Shown in pieces: positions 54,702-63,951 of a stretch of 64,000 nt of DNA. The DNA comes from Roseovarius sp. 217. GTDB lineage: Bacteria > Pseudomonadota > Alphaproteobacteria > Rhodobacterales > Rhodobacteraceae. Within the stretch, counting starts at the first letter, position 1. Every line of letters starts with the position of its first letter. The stretch covers positions 1,171,655 to 1,235,654 of the forward strand of contig NZ_CH902584.1 of assembly GCF_000152845.1 (NCBI RefSeq), in the 5' to 3' direction. A model generated the notes under the pieces. That model was not told where the DNA came from. It did no database searches and was given only the letters and a program-made list of their open reading frames with translations. The translations under genes were made by a program, and so were the position numbers.

Positions 54702-55042
54702 CAGATCGCCCTCAGGAAAAACGTACCGGACAGAAAGAGGGCCGCGCCGACCGCCCCCGCCGCCAGCGTCTTTTGACGGTCGGACCAGGGCAAGAACTCG
54801 AGCGCCATCAGGCGCAGGCCGCCGAACATATGGACGGCAAGCAGAAAGACGAGACCGAATTCGGCGATCTTGACCAGCGGGTTTTCGGCAAAGGCGAGAA
54901 AGCCATCAAGCCGCGCAGGGGCGGTAATCGCCTGTGCCAAGAGCCAGAAATGCGCAGGCAGAAACAGCGCGAGCGCCAGGCCGGACACGCGGTGCAGCAC
55001 AAAGGCAAGCCAGAGAGGATGCGAACGGGGCGGCTGTTTCAT
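54701..55042 (-). CDS. Succinate dehydrogenase-like membrane anchor subunit (SdhC-like)
   Basis: 113 residues from the ATG at 55042. Three hydrophobic helices. LWLAFVLHRVSGLALALFLP holds the HR-SG quinone-site motif of SdhC, and LAVHMFGGLRLMALEF holds a likely haem-ligand histidine. It anchors the flavoprotein/Fe-S pair to the inner membrane for quinone reduction. Starts within the 3' end of the other anchor gene (ATGA) and its stop abuts the flavoprotein start. Confidence 0.85.
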   Translation of the reverse strand: MKQPPRSHPLWLAFVLHRVSGLALALFLPAHFWLLAQAITAPARLDGFLAFAENPLVKIAEFGLVFLLAVHMFGGLRLMALEFLPWSDRQKTLAAGAVGAALFLSGTFFLRAI

Positions 55043-55371
55043 GGCAGCGTCACCGCAAAAACGGCGCTGAGCCCAAGGGTGAGAAGTGCCGCACAGATGC
55101 CCCATGTCAGTACGTCAAGGGCGATGCCGCGCAAGCGCAGCCATTCATGTACGATGACGCGCAGACCGATGGCGGCGTGGACAGAGACGGCGAGGACAAA
55201 GGTGCCGTAGAACAGGAACCAAAGGAGGCTGCCTTGGGTGCGGCCCAAGATTTCCGTCGTGCTCAGCCCGCCCTGGATGGCGTAGATCATCACGGCGATG
55301 TGGCCCAACACCAAGGGCGCCATCACCAGCGCGCTCAGGCGTTGCGCCATGTAGAGCCGCAGGTCAAGCAT
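55039..55371 (-). CDS. Succinate dehydrogenase-like membrane anchor subunit (second)
   Basis: 110 residues, three transmembrane helices. LDLRLYMAQRLSALVMAPLV resembles the QR-(S/T)A start of anchors, and VSVHAAIGLRVIVHEWLRLR has a His in the position of a haem ligand. It overlaps the Fe-S subunit gene by 8 bases and the next anchor by 4. The two-anchor arrangement makes a four-subunit complex. Confidence 0.83.
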   Translation of the reverse strand: MLDLRLYMAQRLSALVMAPLVLGHIAVMIYAIQGGLSTTEILGRTQGSLLWFLFYGTFVLAVSVHAAIGLRVIVHEWLRLRGIALDVLTWGICAALLTLGLSAVFAVTLP

Positions 55372-56098
55372 CGCGCTTTCCTCGCAAGGCTGCCTTGACT
55401 GTTTCGCGCTTCAACCCGGCAATCGCGCGCATCGGGTTCAACTCGTTGGGGCAATATTGCGCGCAACTGCCCATGGAGTGACAGTTATGGCAGCCGCCCT
55501 TGCCCGAGACCGCCGCAAGGATGGTTGGGCGATCGGCGTCGCGGCTGTCGTTGAGCAGGGTCCAGGCGCGTTGCAGCGCGGCCGGACCGAGGTAATCGGG
55601 ATTACCTGCCACCGTGTCACAGGCCGCGTAGCAGATCCCGCAGTTGATGCATTCGATTCCAAGGTTGGCTTCGGCCCGCTCGGGATTGTCGGGCGTGATC
55701 GGGTCAAACTCTTCGAGCCGTCCGCGCGTCGGGTGGTGCCGCGCCTCGGCGGCGACCCATTTGTCAAAGAACGGGTCCATATCGGTCGCCAGATCCTTGA
55801 TCACCGGCAGGTTGCGCAGGGGGGCAATGTCGAGGCGACCGTCATTAGCGACGCGGCTGACATGGGTGCGGCAGGTCCAGCGCGGCACGCCATTCACCAT
55901 CATTGCGCAAGAGCCGCACATGCCCACGCGGCATGCAAAACGGTAACTCAGCGTCGGATCTGCCTCTTGCTGGATCCAACTGACCACATCGAGAACTGTC
56001 TGATTTTCGCGGGCCGGAACATCAAAGCGCTGCATCCGGGTTTTGCCCGCCTCGCCCCGCTGGACGGTCACTTGCAACATGTCGCGCGTTCGGGTCAC
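55364..56098 (-). CDS. Succinate dehydrogenase/fumarate reductase-like iron-sulfur subunit
   Basis: 244 residues. An N-terminal [2Fe-2S] ferredoxin domain (C56, C61, C64, C76 in CRVGMCGSC and RWTC) is followed by a C-terminal domain with C150/C153/C156 (CINCGIC) plus C216 (QYCP) for [4Fe-4S], and C160, C206 and C212 among the remaining ligands for [3Fe-4S], with assignment approximate. First gene of the leftward operon Fe-S, anchor, anchor, flavoprotein, hydratase alpha, hydratase beta. A frame start at 56080 is also possible. Confidence 0.92.
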   Translation of the reverse strand: MTRTRDMLQVTVQRGEAGKTRMQRFDVPARENQTVLDVVSWIQQEADPTLSYRFACRVGMCGSCAMMVNGVPRWTCRTHVSRVANDGRLDIAPLRNLPVIKDLATDMDPFFDKWVAAEARHHPTRGRLEEFDPITPDNPERAEANLGIECINCGICYAACDTVAGNPDYLGPAALQRAWTLLNDSRDADRPTILAAVSGKGGCHNCHSMGSCAQYCPNELNPMRAIAGLKRETVKAALRGKRDA

Positions 56099-56151
56099 GG
56101 CATCCTCTGGCTGATTTTGGCGGTTCTGACATCGTTTATAATTATGAGTTT

Positions 56152-56177
56152 TGCTAACAAAAAGGAATTAATGCTAA
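56152..56177. promoter_or_regulatory. TGCTAA direct repeats upstream of the dehydrogenase/hydratase operon
   Basis: TGCTAA at 56152-56157 and 56172-56177, exactly 20 bases apart (two helical turns), in an AT-rich stretch 55-80 bases before the Fe-S subunit start. This is the only marked repeat in the gap and a plausible regulator-binding region, possibly for the LysR protein at 49.7 kb. Confidence 0.5.
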
Positions 56178-56373
56178 TGGTTTCTGTAAGTCATTCTATC
56201 ATATTTGGAGCGCCACACGGGCGGACCAATCACAGGCTCCCGAATGACAAGCCTTTGCCAAAGCCTAAAAATTGTGCATGGTTGAGGGATAAGCGGGCAT
56301 AAAACCGCATCGGGCCCGTCCTGTCGCAACAATTTCGATTGCACAGGGCCCCGGACAGGGAAACCATGATCCT

Positions 56374-57789
56374 ATGGATATGTTTGATGAAATGCAGGGG
56401 CAGAACGGGCAGATTCGCAGCCCATATGCCACATTCGACGCCTGGCTGAGCGACGAGGACGCCGCCCGCCTGCGTGCCAAAAGCCGTGAGGCGGAGGATC
56501 TCTTTCGCCTGACGGGCATCACCTTTAATGTCTATGGACGGTCCGAAGCCGAGGAGCGTCTGATCCCGTTCGATATCATTCCACGCATTATTTCGGCGCG
56601 CGAATGGCAACGGTTGGAACGTGGCATCGAACAGCGGGTGTGTGCGATCAACGCCTTTTTGCATGACATCTATCACCGGCAGGAAATCCTGCGCGCCGGA
56701 CGCTTGCCGCAAGAGATGATCTCGAGCAATGAGGCGTTTCTGCCGCAAATGATCGGGATGATGCCGCCCGGTGGGGTCTATACCCATATCACCGGCATTG
56801 ACCTTGTGCGGACCGGGCCGGACGATTTCTTTGTTCTCGAGGATAACGCGCGCACGCCCTCTGGTGTCAGCTATATGCTGGAGAACCGTGAAACCATGCT
56901 GCGCATGTTTCCAGAGTTGTTCAGCCGCAACCGGGTGCGTCCGGTCTCGGATTATCCGCGCAATCTACGGCGGTCGCTGGCGGCCTCGGCCCCTGTGGCC
57001 TGCGAAGGGACGCCCACCGTGGCGGTGCTGACCCCTGGAATCTTTAATTCGGCCTATTATGAACACGCCTTTCTGGCCGACAAGATGGGCGTCGAGCTGG
57101 TCGAGGGACATGATCTGCGGATCGTCGACGGGCGGGTGGCGATGCGAACCACGCGCGGCTATCGCCCGATTGACGTGCTTTATCGCAGGGTGGATGACGA
57201 TTTCCTCGATCCGCTCAACTTTAACCCCGACTCGGCGCTTGGCGTGCCGGGGATCATGGATATCTACCGCGCAGGCGGTATCACCATCGCCAATGCCCCC
57301 GGCACCGGCATTTCCGACGACAAGGCAATCTATAGCTACATGCCCGAGATCGTCGAATTCTACACCGGCGAGCGGCCGATTTTGCAAAACGTGCCGACAT
57401 GGCGCTGCAACGAGAAAGAAAGCCTCGATTACGTTCTGGCGCATCTGTCAGAGTTGGTGGTCAAGGAGGTGCATGGATCGGGCGGTTATGGCATGTTGAT
57501 CGGCCCTGCGGCGAGCAAGAAAGAACTCAAGGACTTTGAACGCAAGCTGCGAGCGCGGCCCGGCAATTATATCGCGCAGCCCACGCTGAGCCTGTCGACT
57601 GTGCCAGTGTTCACCAAAGCCGGCCTTGCGCCACGGCATGTCGATCTTCGGCCTTATGTGTTGATGTCGCCCGAGGGGATCAATGTAACGCCCGGTGGGC
57701 TGACACGGGTGGCGATGAAAAAAGGCTCTTTGGTGGTGAATTCGTCCCAAGGTGGAGGCACCAAGGACACTTGGGTGCTGGAGGACTAG
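56374..57789 (+). CDS. Circularly permuted ATP-grasp protein (DUF404/DUF407)
   Basis: 471 residues. FVLEDNARTPSGVSYMLENR and KEVHGSGGYGMLIGPAASKK are ATP-grasp-type blocks in permuted order, and IDVLYRRVDDDFLDPLNFNP is typical of the family linked to peptide tagging or ligation systems. It begins a four-gene rightward operon with an alpha-E protein, a transglutaminase-like protein and an Anbu protein (gaps of 3, 3 and 15 bases), a conserved neighbourhood in proteobacteria. The ligated product is not known. Confidence 0.92.
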   Translation: MDMFDEMQGQNGQIRSPYATFDAWLSDEDAARLRAKSREAEDLFRLTGITFNVYGRSEAEERLIPFDIIPRIISAREWQRLERGIEQRVCAINAFLHDIYHRQEILRAGRLPQEMISSNEAFLPQMIGMMPPGGVYTHITGIDLVRTGPDDFFVLEDNARTPSGVSYMLENRETMLRMFPELFSRNRVRPVSDYPRNLRRSLAASAPVACEGTPTVAVLTPGIFNSAYYEHAFLADKMGVELVEGHDLRIVDGRVAMRTTRGYRPIDVLYRRVDDDFLDPLNFNPDSALGVPGIMDIYRAGGITIANAPGTGISDDKAIYSYMPEIVEFYTGERPILQNVPTWRCNEKESLDYVLAHLSELVVKEVHGSGGYGMLIGPAASKKELKDFERKLRARPGNYIAQPTLSLSTVPVFTKAGLAPRHVDLRPYVLMSPEGINVTPGGLTRVAMKKGSLVVNSSQGGGTKDTWVLED

Positions 57790-57792
57790 AGG

Positions 57793-58734
57793 ATGCTGGG
57801 GAAAACCGCCGGAGGTCTATTCTGGATGGCGCGGCTGCTGGAACGTGCCGAGAATACCGCTCGTATGATCGAAACCGGGCAGCGGATCGCCCTGACGCGG
57901 GCGGGCAGCGGCGCGGATGACTGGCTTTCAGTGTTACAGGCTGCGGCGGTGGCCTATGGCTATCAACAAAAACACGAGGAGGTCCTGCCAGAACTGGCGA
58001 TCGACTGGATGCTGCGCGACCCGGACAACCCATCCTCGGTGATGGCTGTCGTGACACAGGCGCGCCACAACGCGCGATTGGTGCGCACGGCCCTCACGCA
58101 TGAGGCGTGGGAGGCGGTCAATTCCTTCTGGATGCTGCTCAAGGTCGCGCTTGCCCGCAAGGTTGCGACTCGGGATCTGCCCAAGGTCCTGTCGCTGATC
58201 CGGGAACGCAACGCGCTGGTGCGCGGCTCTATTCTCGGGACGATGCTGCGCAATGAAATCTACGATTTCATCCGCATCGGCACCTTTATCGAGAGGGCGG
58301 ATAACACGGCCCGCATTCTCGATGTAAAATACTACGTGCTGCTGCCATCGGCGGCGGCGGTGGGATCGCGGCTCGACAATGTGCAGTGGGATACGATTCT
58401 GCGGTCTGTCAGTGGGGAGGGAGGATATCGGCTTGCCATTGGTCCCGATGTCACGCCGATGGGCATTGCTCAATTCCTCATCCTCGACAAACGCATGCCG
58501 CGCAGCCTGAACTTTTGCTGTGCCAAGCTGCGGGACAATCTCAATTATCTGGCGACGGATTACGATCTTCGCATGCCGTGCCACCAATTGGCGGACACGC
58601 TCTGCCGCCGGTTCATGAGCCATGACGTCGCCGCGATCTTTGATTATGGCCTGCACGAATATGTGCAGGAGGTGCTTGGCCATCTGAGCAAGCTGAGCCA
58701 TCAGATCGAAATCGAATACAGGTTTAACGGATAG
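57793..58734 (+). CDS. Alpha-E domain protein (DUF403)
   Basis: 313 residues, predicted almost wholly helical. FWMARLLERAENTARMIETG at the N-terminus and IGTFIERADNTARILDVKYY in the middle are the paired alpha-E repeats. It is the constant partner of the permuted ATP-grasp protein, 3 bases downstream of it. The biochemical role is unproven; it is thought to act with the ATP-grasp ligase. Confidence 0.92.
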   Translation: MLGKTAGGLFWMARLLERAENTARMIETGQRIALTRAGSGADDWLSVLQAAAVAYGYQQKHEEVLPELAIDWMLRDPDNPSSVMAVVTQARHNARLVRTALTHEAWEAVNSFWMLLKVALARKVATRDLPKVLSLIRERNALVRGSILGTMLRNEIYDFIRIGTFIERADNTARILDVKYYVLLPSAAAVGSRLDNVQWDTILRSVSGEGGYRLAIGPDVTPMGIAQFLILDKRMPRSLNFCCAKLRDNLNYLATDYDLRMPCHQLADTLCRRFMSHDVAAIFDYGLHEYVQEVLGHLSKLSHQIEIEYRFNG

Positions 58735-58737
58735 CCC

Positions 58738-59538
58738 ATGCGTCTCGCCATCAGTCATATCACCCGTTATTCATACTCCACGCCCGTGCCCTATGGTGTG
58801 CAGCAGATCAAGCTCTATCCCAAGCCGACGCGCGGGCAGGCCGTGATCAATTGGTCGATCACCGTCGAGGGGGCAACGCAAGAGGCAGAGTTCACAGATC
58901 ACCACCGCAATCATGTGATGTTGTTCAGCTTTGATCAGGGCGTCACCGAATTGGTGATCCATTCTCAGGGTGTTGTGGAAATGGCCGATCAGGCCGGGAT
59001 CGTCGGACCGCATGAAGGATTGGCGCCGCTGTGGCTGTTTCAGCGGGCAACAGAGCATACCCGCGCTGGCAAAGGGTGTCGCGACATTCTGCGGAGTGTT
59101 GAAGGCGATAGTGATCTGGAGCGTCTGCACGACCTGTCGGCCCGAATTCACGCCGCCATAGTCTATGAGACCGGGAAATCCGAAATTGCCTGGTCCGCAG
59201 AGGATGCTTTGGCTGCCGGTCACGGGGTCTGTCAGGATCACGCGCATGTCTTCCTTGCCTGCGCACGCGCAATGGGTCTTCCGGCGCGGTATGTTTCAGG
59301 GTATCTGCGGATGGACGGACAGGACGAGCAAAGTGCGACCCACGCTTGGGCGGAGGCCCATGTCGAAGGGTTGGGCTGGGTTGGTTTTGATGTGTCAAAC
59401 GCGATCTCGCCTGATACGCGCTATGTCAGGGTTGCAACGGGTCTCGATTACACAGAGGCTGCGCCGATCGCCGGTCACCGCTATGGCGTGGCAGGCGAGA
59501 ACATGGATGTGACGCTGCGGGTGACCCAGCAACAGTGA
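58738..59538 (+). CDS. Bacterial transglutaminase-like (cysteine protease fold) protein
   Basis: 266 residues. An N-terminal beta-rich bacterial transglutaminase domain (RLAISHITRYSYSTPVPYGV) precedes the core with Cys in GHGVCQDHAHVFLACARAMG, His in ATHAWAEAHVEGLGWVGFDV and Asp in FDVSNAISPD, the expected catalytic triad. No signal peptide. It probably acts as a cytosolic peptidase in the Anbu system. Three bases after the alpha-E gene. Confidence 0.93.
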   Translation: MRLAISHITRYSYSTPVPYGVQQIKLYPKPTRGQAVINWSITVEGATQEAEFTDHHRNHVMLFSFDQGVTELVIHSQGVVEMADQAGIVGPHEGLAPLWLFQRATEHTRAGKGCRDILRSVEGDSDLERLHDLSARIHAAIVYETGKSEIAWSAEDALAAGHGVCQDHAHVFLACARAMGLPARYVSGYLRMDGQDEQSATHAWAEAHVEGLGWVGFDVSNAISPDTRYVRVATGLDYTEAAPIAGHRYGVAGENMDVTLRVTQQQ

Positions 59539-59553
59539 CAGAGGATTTCATAG

Positions 59554-60285
59554 GTGACCTATTGCGTGGGCTTGTGTCTTGATCGCGGCATCGTCTTTAT
59601 GTCCGACACACGCACCAATGCGGGGCTCGACAATATCTCGACCTTTCGCAAACTGCATCACTGGCAGATGCCCGGTGAGCGGGCGATGGTTCTGCTGACA
59701 GCGGGCAATCTGGCAACCACTCAAGCCGTGATCAGCCTGCTGGAAGAGCGCACCAAGGCACATGACGAGCGCGACCCGACGATCCTGTCGGTGCCCTCGA
59801 TGTTTCAGGCTGCACGACTGATTGCGGGCACGTTGCGCGATGTGATCGAAACCCATGCCAGCACCGGACAGCGCGCCGACAGCAGCTTTAACGCCACGAT
59901 GATCCTTGGCGGTCAGATCAAGGGCGGTCCGCCCCGCCTGTTTCTGATCTATCCCGAGGGCAATTTCATCGAAGCCAGCTCCGAAACGCCGTTTTTCCAG
60001 ATCGGTGAGACCAAATATGGCCGCCCCATTCTGGTGCGCGCCTATGAGCCGAGCATGAGCTTTGCCGATGCAATGAAGCTCTTGTTGGTGAGCTTTGACT
60101 CCACCATCAAGGCCAATCTTTCGGTTGGTCTCCCGCTGGATATGTGCATCTACGAGGCCAACAGCATGAAGCTGCCCGAGGTGCATCGTATCGAGTTGGA
60201 CGATCCTTATTTCCGCACGATTTCGGATGGATGGGGCGATGCCCTCAAACGCGCGTTCGAGAGCCTGCCAAACCCCGAGATTTGA
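59554..60285 (+). CDS. Anbu (ancestral beta-subunit) proteasome-like peptidase
   Basis: 243 residues from a GTG, 15 bases after the transglutaminase gene. After removal of the initiator Met the N-terminal nucleophile would be Thr2 in MTYCVGLCLDRGIVFMSDTR, the Ntn-hydrolase pattern of Anbu with an Asp and Arg downstream. MVLLTAGNLATTQAVISLLE and ATMILGGQIKGGPPRLFLIY match the family. It is expected to assemble into ring or helical particles. Native substrates are unknown. Confidence 0.92.
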   Translation: MTYCVGLCLDRGIVFMSDTRTNAGLDNISTFRKLHHWQMPGERAMVLLTAGNLATTQAVISLLEERTKAHDERDPTILSVPSMFQAARLIAGTLRDVIETHASTGQRADSSFNATMILGGQIKGGPPRLFLIYPEGNFIEASSETPFFQIGETKYGRPILVRAYEPSMSFADAMKLLLVSFDSTIKANLSVGLPLDMCIYEANSMKLPEVHRIELDDPYFRTISDGWGDALKRAFESLPNPEI

Positions 60286-60298
60286 AGGGCGGCCAGGG

Positions 60299-63200
60299 TC
60301 AAACCCGGCCAAACCCCCCCGCGGTCGGCGTGATCACTGTCACGGCTTCGCCCGCCTCTAGCACTGTCTGATCACAGGCGTTCAGCACCTCTATTGCGCC
60401 CGAGAGGCGGCGCAGTTCGGTCCGGCCCGCCTCGCCTGCGCTGCCGCCCGCGCCCCCCTGCGGCGCACGGTTGCGGTGGGATGAGAGAATGGCGCAATCC
60501 ATCCGGGTCAGGAACCGCAACGTGCGGATCGTGCCATCGCCGGCACTGGCCGCCCCCTTGCCGCCTGACCCCGGACGCAGGGCGAAATTCTCTAACAGCA
60601 CGGGAAAGCGCAATTCGAGGATCTCAGGATCGGTCAGGCGCGAGTTGGTCATATGCACATGCACGCCCGAGGTGCCGGGAAATTGCCGCCCGTCGTTGAA
60701 TTGCCCGGCGGGCGAGCCGGAGCAGATGGTCTCGTAATACTGGAACTCATCATTGCCGAAGGTCAGATTATTCATCGTGCCTTGGCTATTGGCCATCGCC
60801 CCCATCGCGCCAAAGAGCGCGTTGGTCACGTGCTGAGAGGTTTCCACATTGCCCGCCACCACCGCCGCCGGATAGCGGGGCGAGAGCATCGAGCCTTCGG
60901 GCACGATGATCCGGATCGGGCGCAGGCAGCCTGCGTTCATCGGGATCGGTGCCTCGACCATCACGCGGAAGACATAAAGCACAGCGGCGCGCGTCACCGG
61001 CTCTGGCGCGTTGAAGTTGTTCTTTCGCGCCTCTGAGGTGCCGGTGAAATCCACCGTCGCTTCACGTGCGGCGCGGTCGACGGTGATCTTGACCCGGATC
61101 ACCTGTCCTGTGTCGGTTTCATAGTCATAGGAACCATCCGACAGTTTTTCCAGCACCCGTGCCACCGCCTCGGCCGCGTTGTCCTGTACATGGCCCATAT
61201 AGGCCTGGACCACGTCGAGGCCGAAGTTGGCGACCATCTTGCGGAGCTCGTTGATGCCGCGCGCATTGGCGGCGATCTGCGCCTTGAGGTCAGCCACGTT
61301 CATGTCGATGTTGCGGCAGGGGTAGGCGTGATCACCAAGGATCGTGCGCAAGGCGGACTCGCGGAATTGCCCCTCTTCAACCAGCCGGAAATTGTCGATC
61401 AAGACGCCCTCTTCATCCACCGTGGTGGCGAGCGGCGTCATCGAGCCGGGGGCGGTGCCGCCGACATCGGCATGATGGCCGCGCGACGCGACCCAGAACA
61501 GGACGTCTTGCCCATCCTCGTCAAATACCGGCGTGACAACGGTGATATCCGGCAGATGCGTGCCACCGTTATAGGGCGCGTTGAGGGCAAAGACATCGCC
61601 GGGATGAACACCGCCCTCATTCAGGCGGATGATCGTCTCGACGCTGCGATCCATGGAACCAAGGTGCACCGGCATATGCGGGGCATTGGCGACCAGCGCG
61701 CCGGTTGCGTCAAAGACCGCGCAGGAAAAATCAAGCCTTTCCTTGATATTGACCGATTGCGCGGTGTTTTGCAGGGTCACGCCCATCTGTTCAGCGATCG
61801 ACATGAAGAGGTTGTTGAAGACTTCAAGCAGAATCGGGTCGGCCTCGGTCGTGCCGATGGCCATATCGCGCGCCATCCGTTCGTGGCGCGACAAGAGCAC
61901 ATGGTCATGCGCCGTGATTTCGGCACGCCAGCCGGGCTCAACCACGATGGTCTGGTTCTCCTCGATGATCAGAGCAGGCCCGGTGACGGTATTGCCGGGT
62001 GTCAGACCCGCGCGGCGGAACACGCTCGCAGGGGTCCAATCGCCGTTGCAAAAGAGGCGCGTGCGCGTGTCGGTCTGCGCCTCAGCCACTTGGCGGGCGG
62101 CCTCGCTCTCGGGGGCGTCGGGACGGACGGTATCTGTGGCCTCGACCTCGGCGCTGTCGATGATCACGCGCTTATCGGGTGTGGTAAAACCGAATTGCGC
62201 CAGATGCGCCGCCTCGAATTCGGCGCGCGCCTGCGTCGGGGTGTCATAGGCCACGGGCAGGGCGGTATCGGTGCCATCATAGCGCAGATAGAGCCGCGGA
62301 CGGGTTTCAGCCCCGGTCACGCCTTGGGCCTGCATTTCCTGCATGACCTGCGCAGTCAGATCGTCAAGCACGCTTGTGATGACGCTATCACTGTCCTCAT
62401 CCAATGGCTCTACCACCATCTGTTGCCGTGACGCGCTCACGCGGGCCAGCCCGATGCCATAGGCCGACAAAAGGCCAGAAAGCGGATGGATCAAAACCTT
62501 TTCCATCCCCAAGGCATCCGCCACAAGGCAGGCATGTTGCCCGCCTGCCCCGCCAAAGGAATTCAAGAGATAGCGGGTCACGTCATAGCCCCGCTGCACC
62601 GAGATTTTCTTGACCGCGTTGGCCATGTTTTCAACGGCGATGCGGACAAAGCCTTCGGCCACGTCTTCGGGCGATTTGCCGTCGCCTGCCTCTGCGGCGA
62701 TTTCTGCAAAGCGCGCGGAAACCGTCTCACGATCCAGCGGTTGATCCTGACCGGGGCCAAAGATGGGCGGGAAGAAATCGGGGTTGAGCTTGCCCAGCAT
62801 GACATTGGCGTCGGTCACGGTCAGCGGCCCGCCGTTGCGGTAGCAGGTCGGGCCGGGATAGGCACCGGCGCTGTCAGGGCCCACGCGAAACCGACCCGGT
62901 TCGGCATGCAGAATCGAGCCGCCACCGGCCGCTACGGTATGCACCCGCATCATCGGCGCGCGAATGCGGACGCCTGCCACCTCAGTGTCAAAGGCACGTT
63001 CATATTCGCCCGCGTAATGCGCCACATCGGTCGAGGTGCCGCCCATGTCAAAGCCGATCACCTTGTCAAACCCGGCAATCGCGGCGGTCTGCGCCATGCC
63101 GACGACACCCCCGGCAGGGCCGGAGAGAATCGCATCCTTGCCCTGAAACCGCTCGGCGGCTGTGAGGCCGCCGGAGGACATCATGAATTGCAGTGTGGGG

Positions 63201-63904
63201 CCGGGTTCGCCCGGCGGCGTCGCGCCAAGCGCCGATGCGACCCGCGCCACATAGCGGCGCAGGATGGGCGAGAGATAGGCATCGACGACGGTCGTATCGC
63301 CGCGCCCCACCAGCTTGATCAGCGGTGAAACTTCGTGGCTGACGGACACCTGCGCAAAGCCTGCGTCGCGTACCGCCTCTGCAAGGGCCAGTTCGTGCGC
63401 GGGGTTCTTCCAGGCGTGCATGAGGACAATCGCGGCGGCATCAATCCCTGCGGCACGCGCCTCGGCTAGGCCTTGGGTGAGGGCTGTCAGGTCGAGCGGA
63501 GTTTCAACCGTGCCATCGGCGCGCAGGCGTTCGGGCACCTCGATCACGCGGGAATAGAGCTGTTCGGGGAGCAGGATTTCCTTGGCAAAGATATCCGGTC
63601 GGGCCTGATAGGCGATGCGCAGTGCGTCGCGAAAGCCGCGCGTGATCAAGAGCACCGTGGCATCGCCTTTGCGCTCCAGAAGCGCATTGGTCGCCACGGT
63701 CGTTCCCATGCGCACGGTGCCGATGCGGGCGGCGTCAATGGTGCCGCCCAAAAGACGGCGAATGCCTTCTATTGCGGCGTCCTCATAGGCCTCTGGGTTT
63801 TCGGACAAGAGCTTGAGCGGTTGCATCTCTCCGTCCGGGTTTCGCCCGATCACGTCGGTAAATGTGCCGCCTCGGTCAATCCAGAAATCCCAAATCTTGC
63901 TCAT
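60299..63904 (-). CDS. Fused hydantoinase A/B (5-oxoprolinase-type) protein
   Basis: 1201 residues from the ATG at 63904. The ATG at 63928 would sit too close to the -10 box to allow a ribosome site. The N-terminal HyuA half (about 1-680) starts [20 protein letters not shown] and includes [20 protein letters not shown]. The HyuB half (about 690-1201) begins [20 protein letters not shown] and holds [19 protein letters not shown] and [20 protein letters not shown]. Such fusions are ATP-dependent 5-oxoprolinases (5-oxoproline to glutamate) or related hydantoinases. Which of these it is cannot be settled from sequence. Convergent with the Anbu operon, 13 bases apart. Confidence 0.9.
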   Translation of the reverse strand: MSKIWDFWIDRGGTFTDVIGRNPDGEMQPLKLLSENPEAYEDAAIEGIRRLLGGTIDAARIGTVRMGTTVATNALLERKGDATVLLITRGFRDALRIAYQARPDIFAKEILLPEQLYSRVIEVPERLRADGTVETPLDLTALTQGLAEARAAGIDAAAIVLMHAWKNPAHELALAEAVRDAGFAQVSVSHEVSPLIKLVGRGDTTVVDAYLSPILRRYVARVASALGATPPGEPGPTLQFMMSSGGLTAAERFQGKDAILSGPAGGVVGMAQTAAIAGFDKVIGFDMGGTSTDVAHYAGEYERAFDTEVAGVRIRAPMMRVHTVAAGGGSILHAEPGRFRVGPDSAGAYPGPTCYRNGGPLTVTDANVMLGKLNPDFFPPIFGPGQDQPLDRETVSARFAEIAAEAGDGKSPEDVAEGFVRIAVENMANAVKKISVQRGYDVTRYLLNSFGGAGGQHACLVADALGMEKVLIHPLSGLLSAYGIGLARVSASRQQMVVEPLDEDSDSVITSVLDDLTAQVMQEMQAQGVTGAETRPRLYLRYDGTDTALPVAYDTPTQARAEFEAAHLAQFGFTTPDKRVIIDSAEVEATDTVRPDAPESEAARQVAEAQTDTRTRLFCNGDWTPASVFRRAGLTPGNTVTGPALIIEENQTIVVEPGWRAEITAHDHVLLSRHERMARDMAIGTTEADPILLEVFNNLFMSIAEQMGVTLQNTAQSVNIKERLDFSCAVFDATGALVANAPHMPVHLGSMDRSVETIIRLNEGGVHPGDVFALNAPYNGGTHLPDITVVTPVFDEDGQDVLFWVASRGHHADVGGTAPGSMTPLATTVDEEGVLIDNFRLVEEGQFRESALRTILGDHAYPCRNIDMNVADLKAQIAANARGINELRKMVANFGLDVVQAYMGHVQDNAAEAVARVLEKLSDGSYDYETDTGQVIRVKITVDRAAREATVDFTGTSEARKNNFNAPEPVTRAAVLYVFRVMVEAPIPMNAGCLRPIRIIVPEGSMLSPRYPAAVVAGNVETSQHVTNALFGAMGAMANSQGTMNNLTFGNDEFQYYETICSGSPAGQFNDGRQFPGTSGVHVHMTNSRLTDPEILELRFPVLLENFALRPGSGGKGAASAGDGTIRTLRFLTRMDCAILSSHRNRAPQGGAGGSAGEAGRTELRRLSGAIEVLNACDQTVLEAGEAVTVITPTAGGFGRV

Positions 63905-63934
63905 CACATCCATCCCGTTGTGCTTCATTTACAT

Positions 63935-63951
63935 TTTGTTGACAAATTATA
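63935..63951 (-). promoter_or_regulatory. Promoter -10 box and operator-like palindrome before the hydantoinase gene
   Basis: On the minus strand a perfect TATAAT occurs at 63951-63946. Immediately downstream, overlapping the expected start point, is the palindrome TTTGT-TG-ACAAA (63935-63946). Repressor control is likely. The -35 region is weak (TTCAAG near 63976-63971). Confidence 0.6.

Noticed and set aside
53208..54776. 522-codon plus-strand frame opposite the flavoprotein gene
   Set aside because: His/Ala/Gly-rich antisense shadow.
52947..56098. Treating the dehydrogenase operon as the housekeeping succinate dehydrogenase
   Set aside because: The flavin-linking His is absent, the operon contains a class I hydratase and lies under a LysR/Tct context, and the usual alphaproteobacterial sdhCDAB order is not followed (here Fe-S first).
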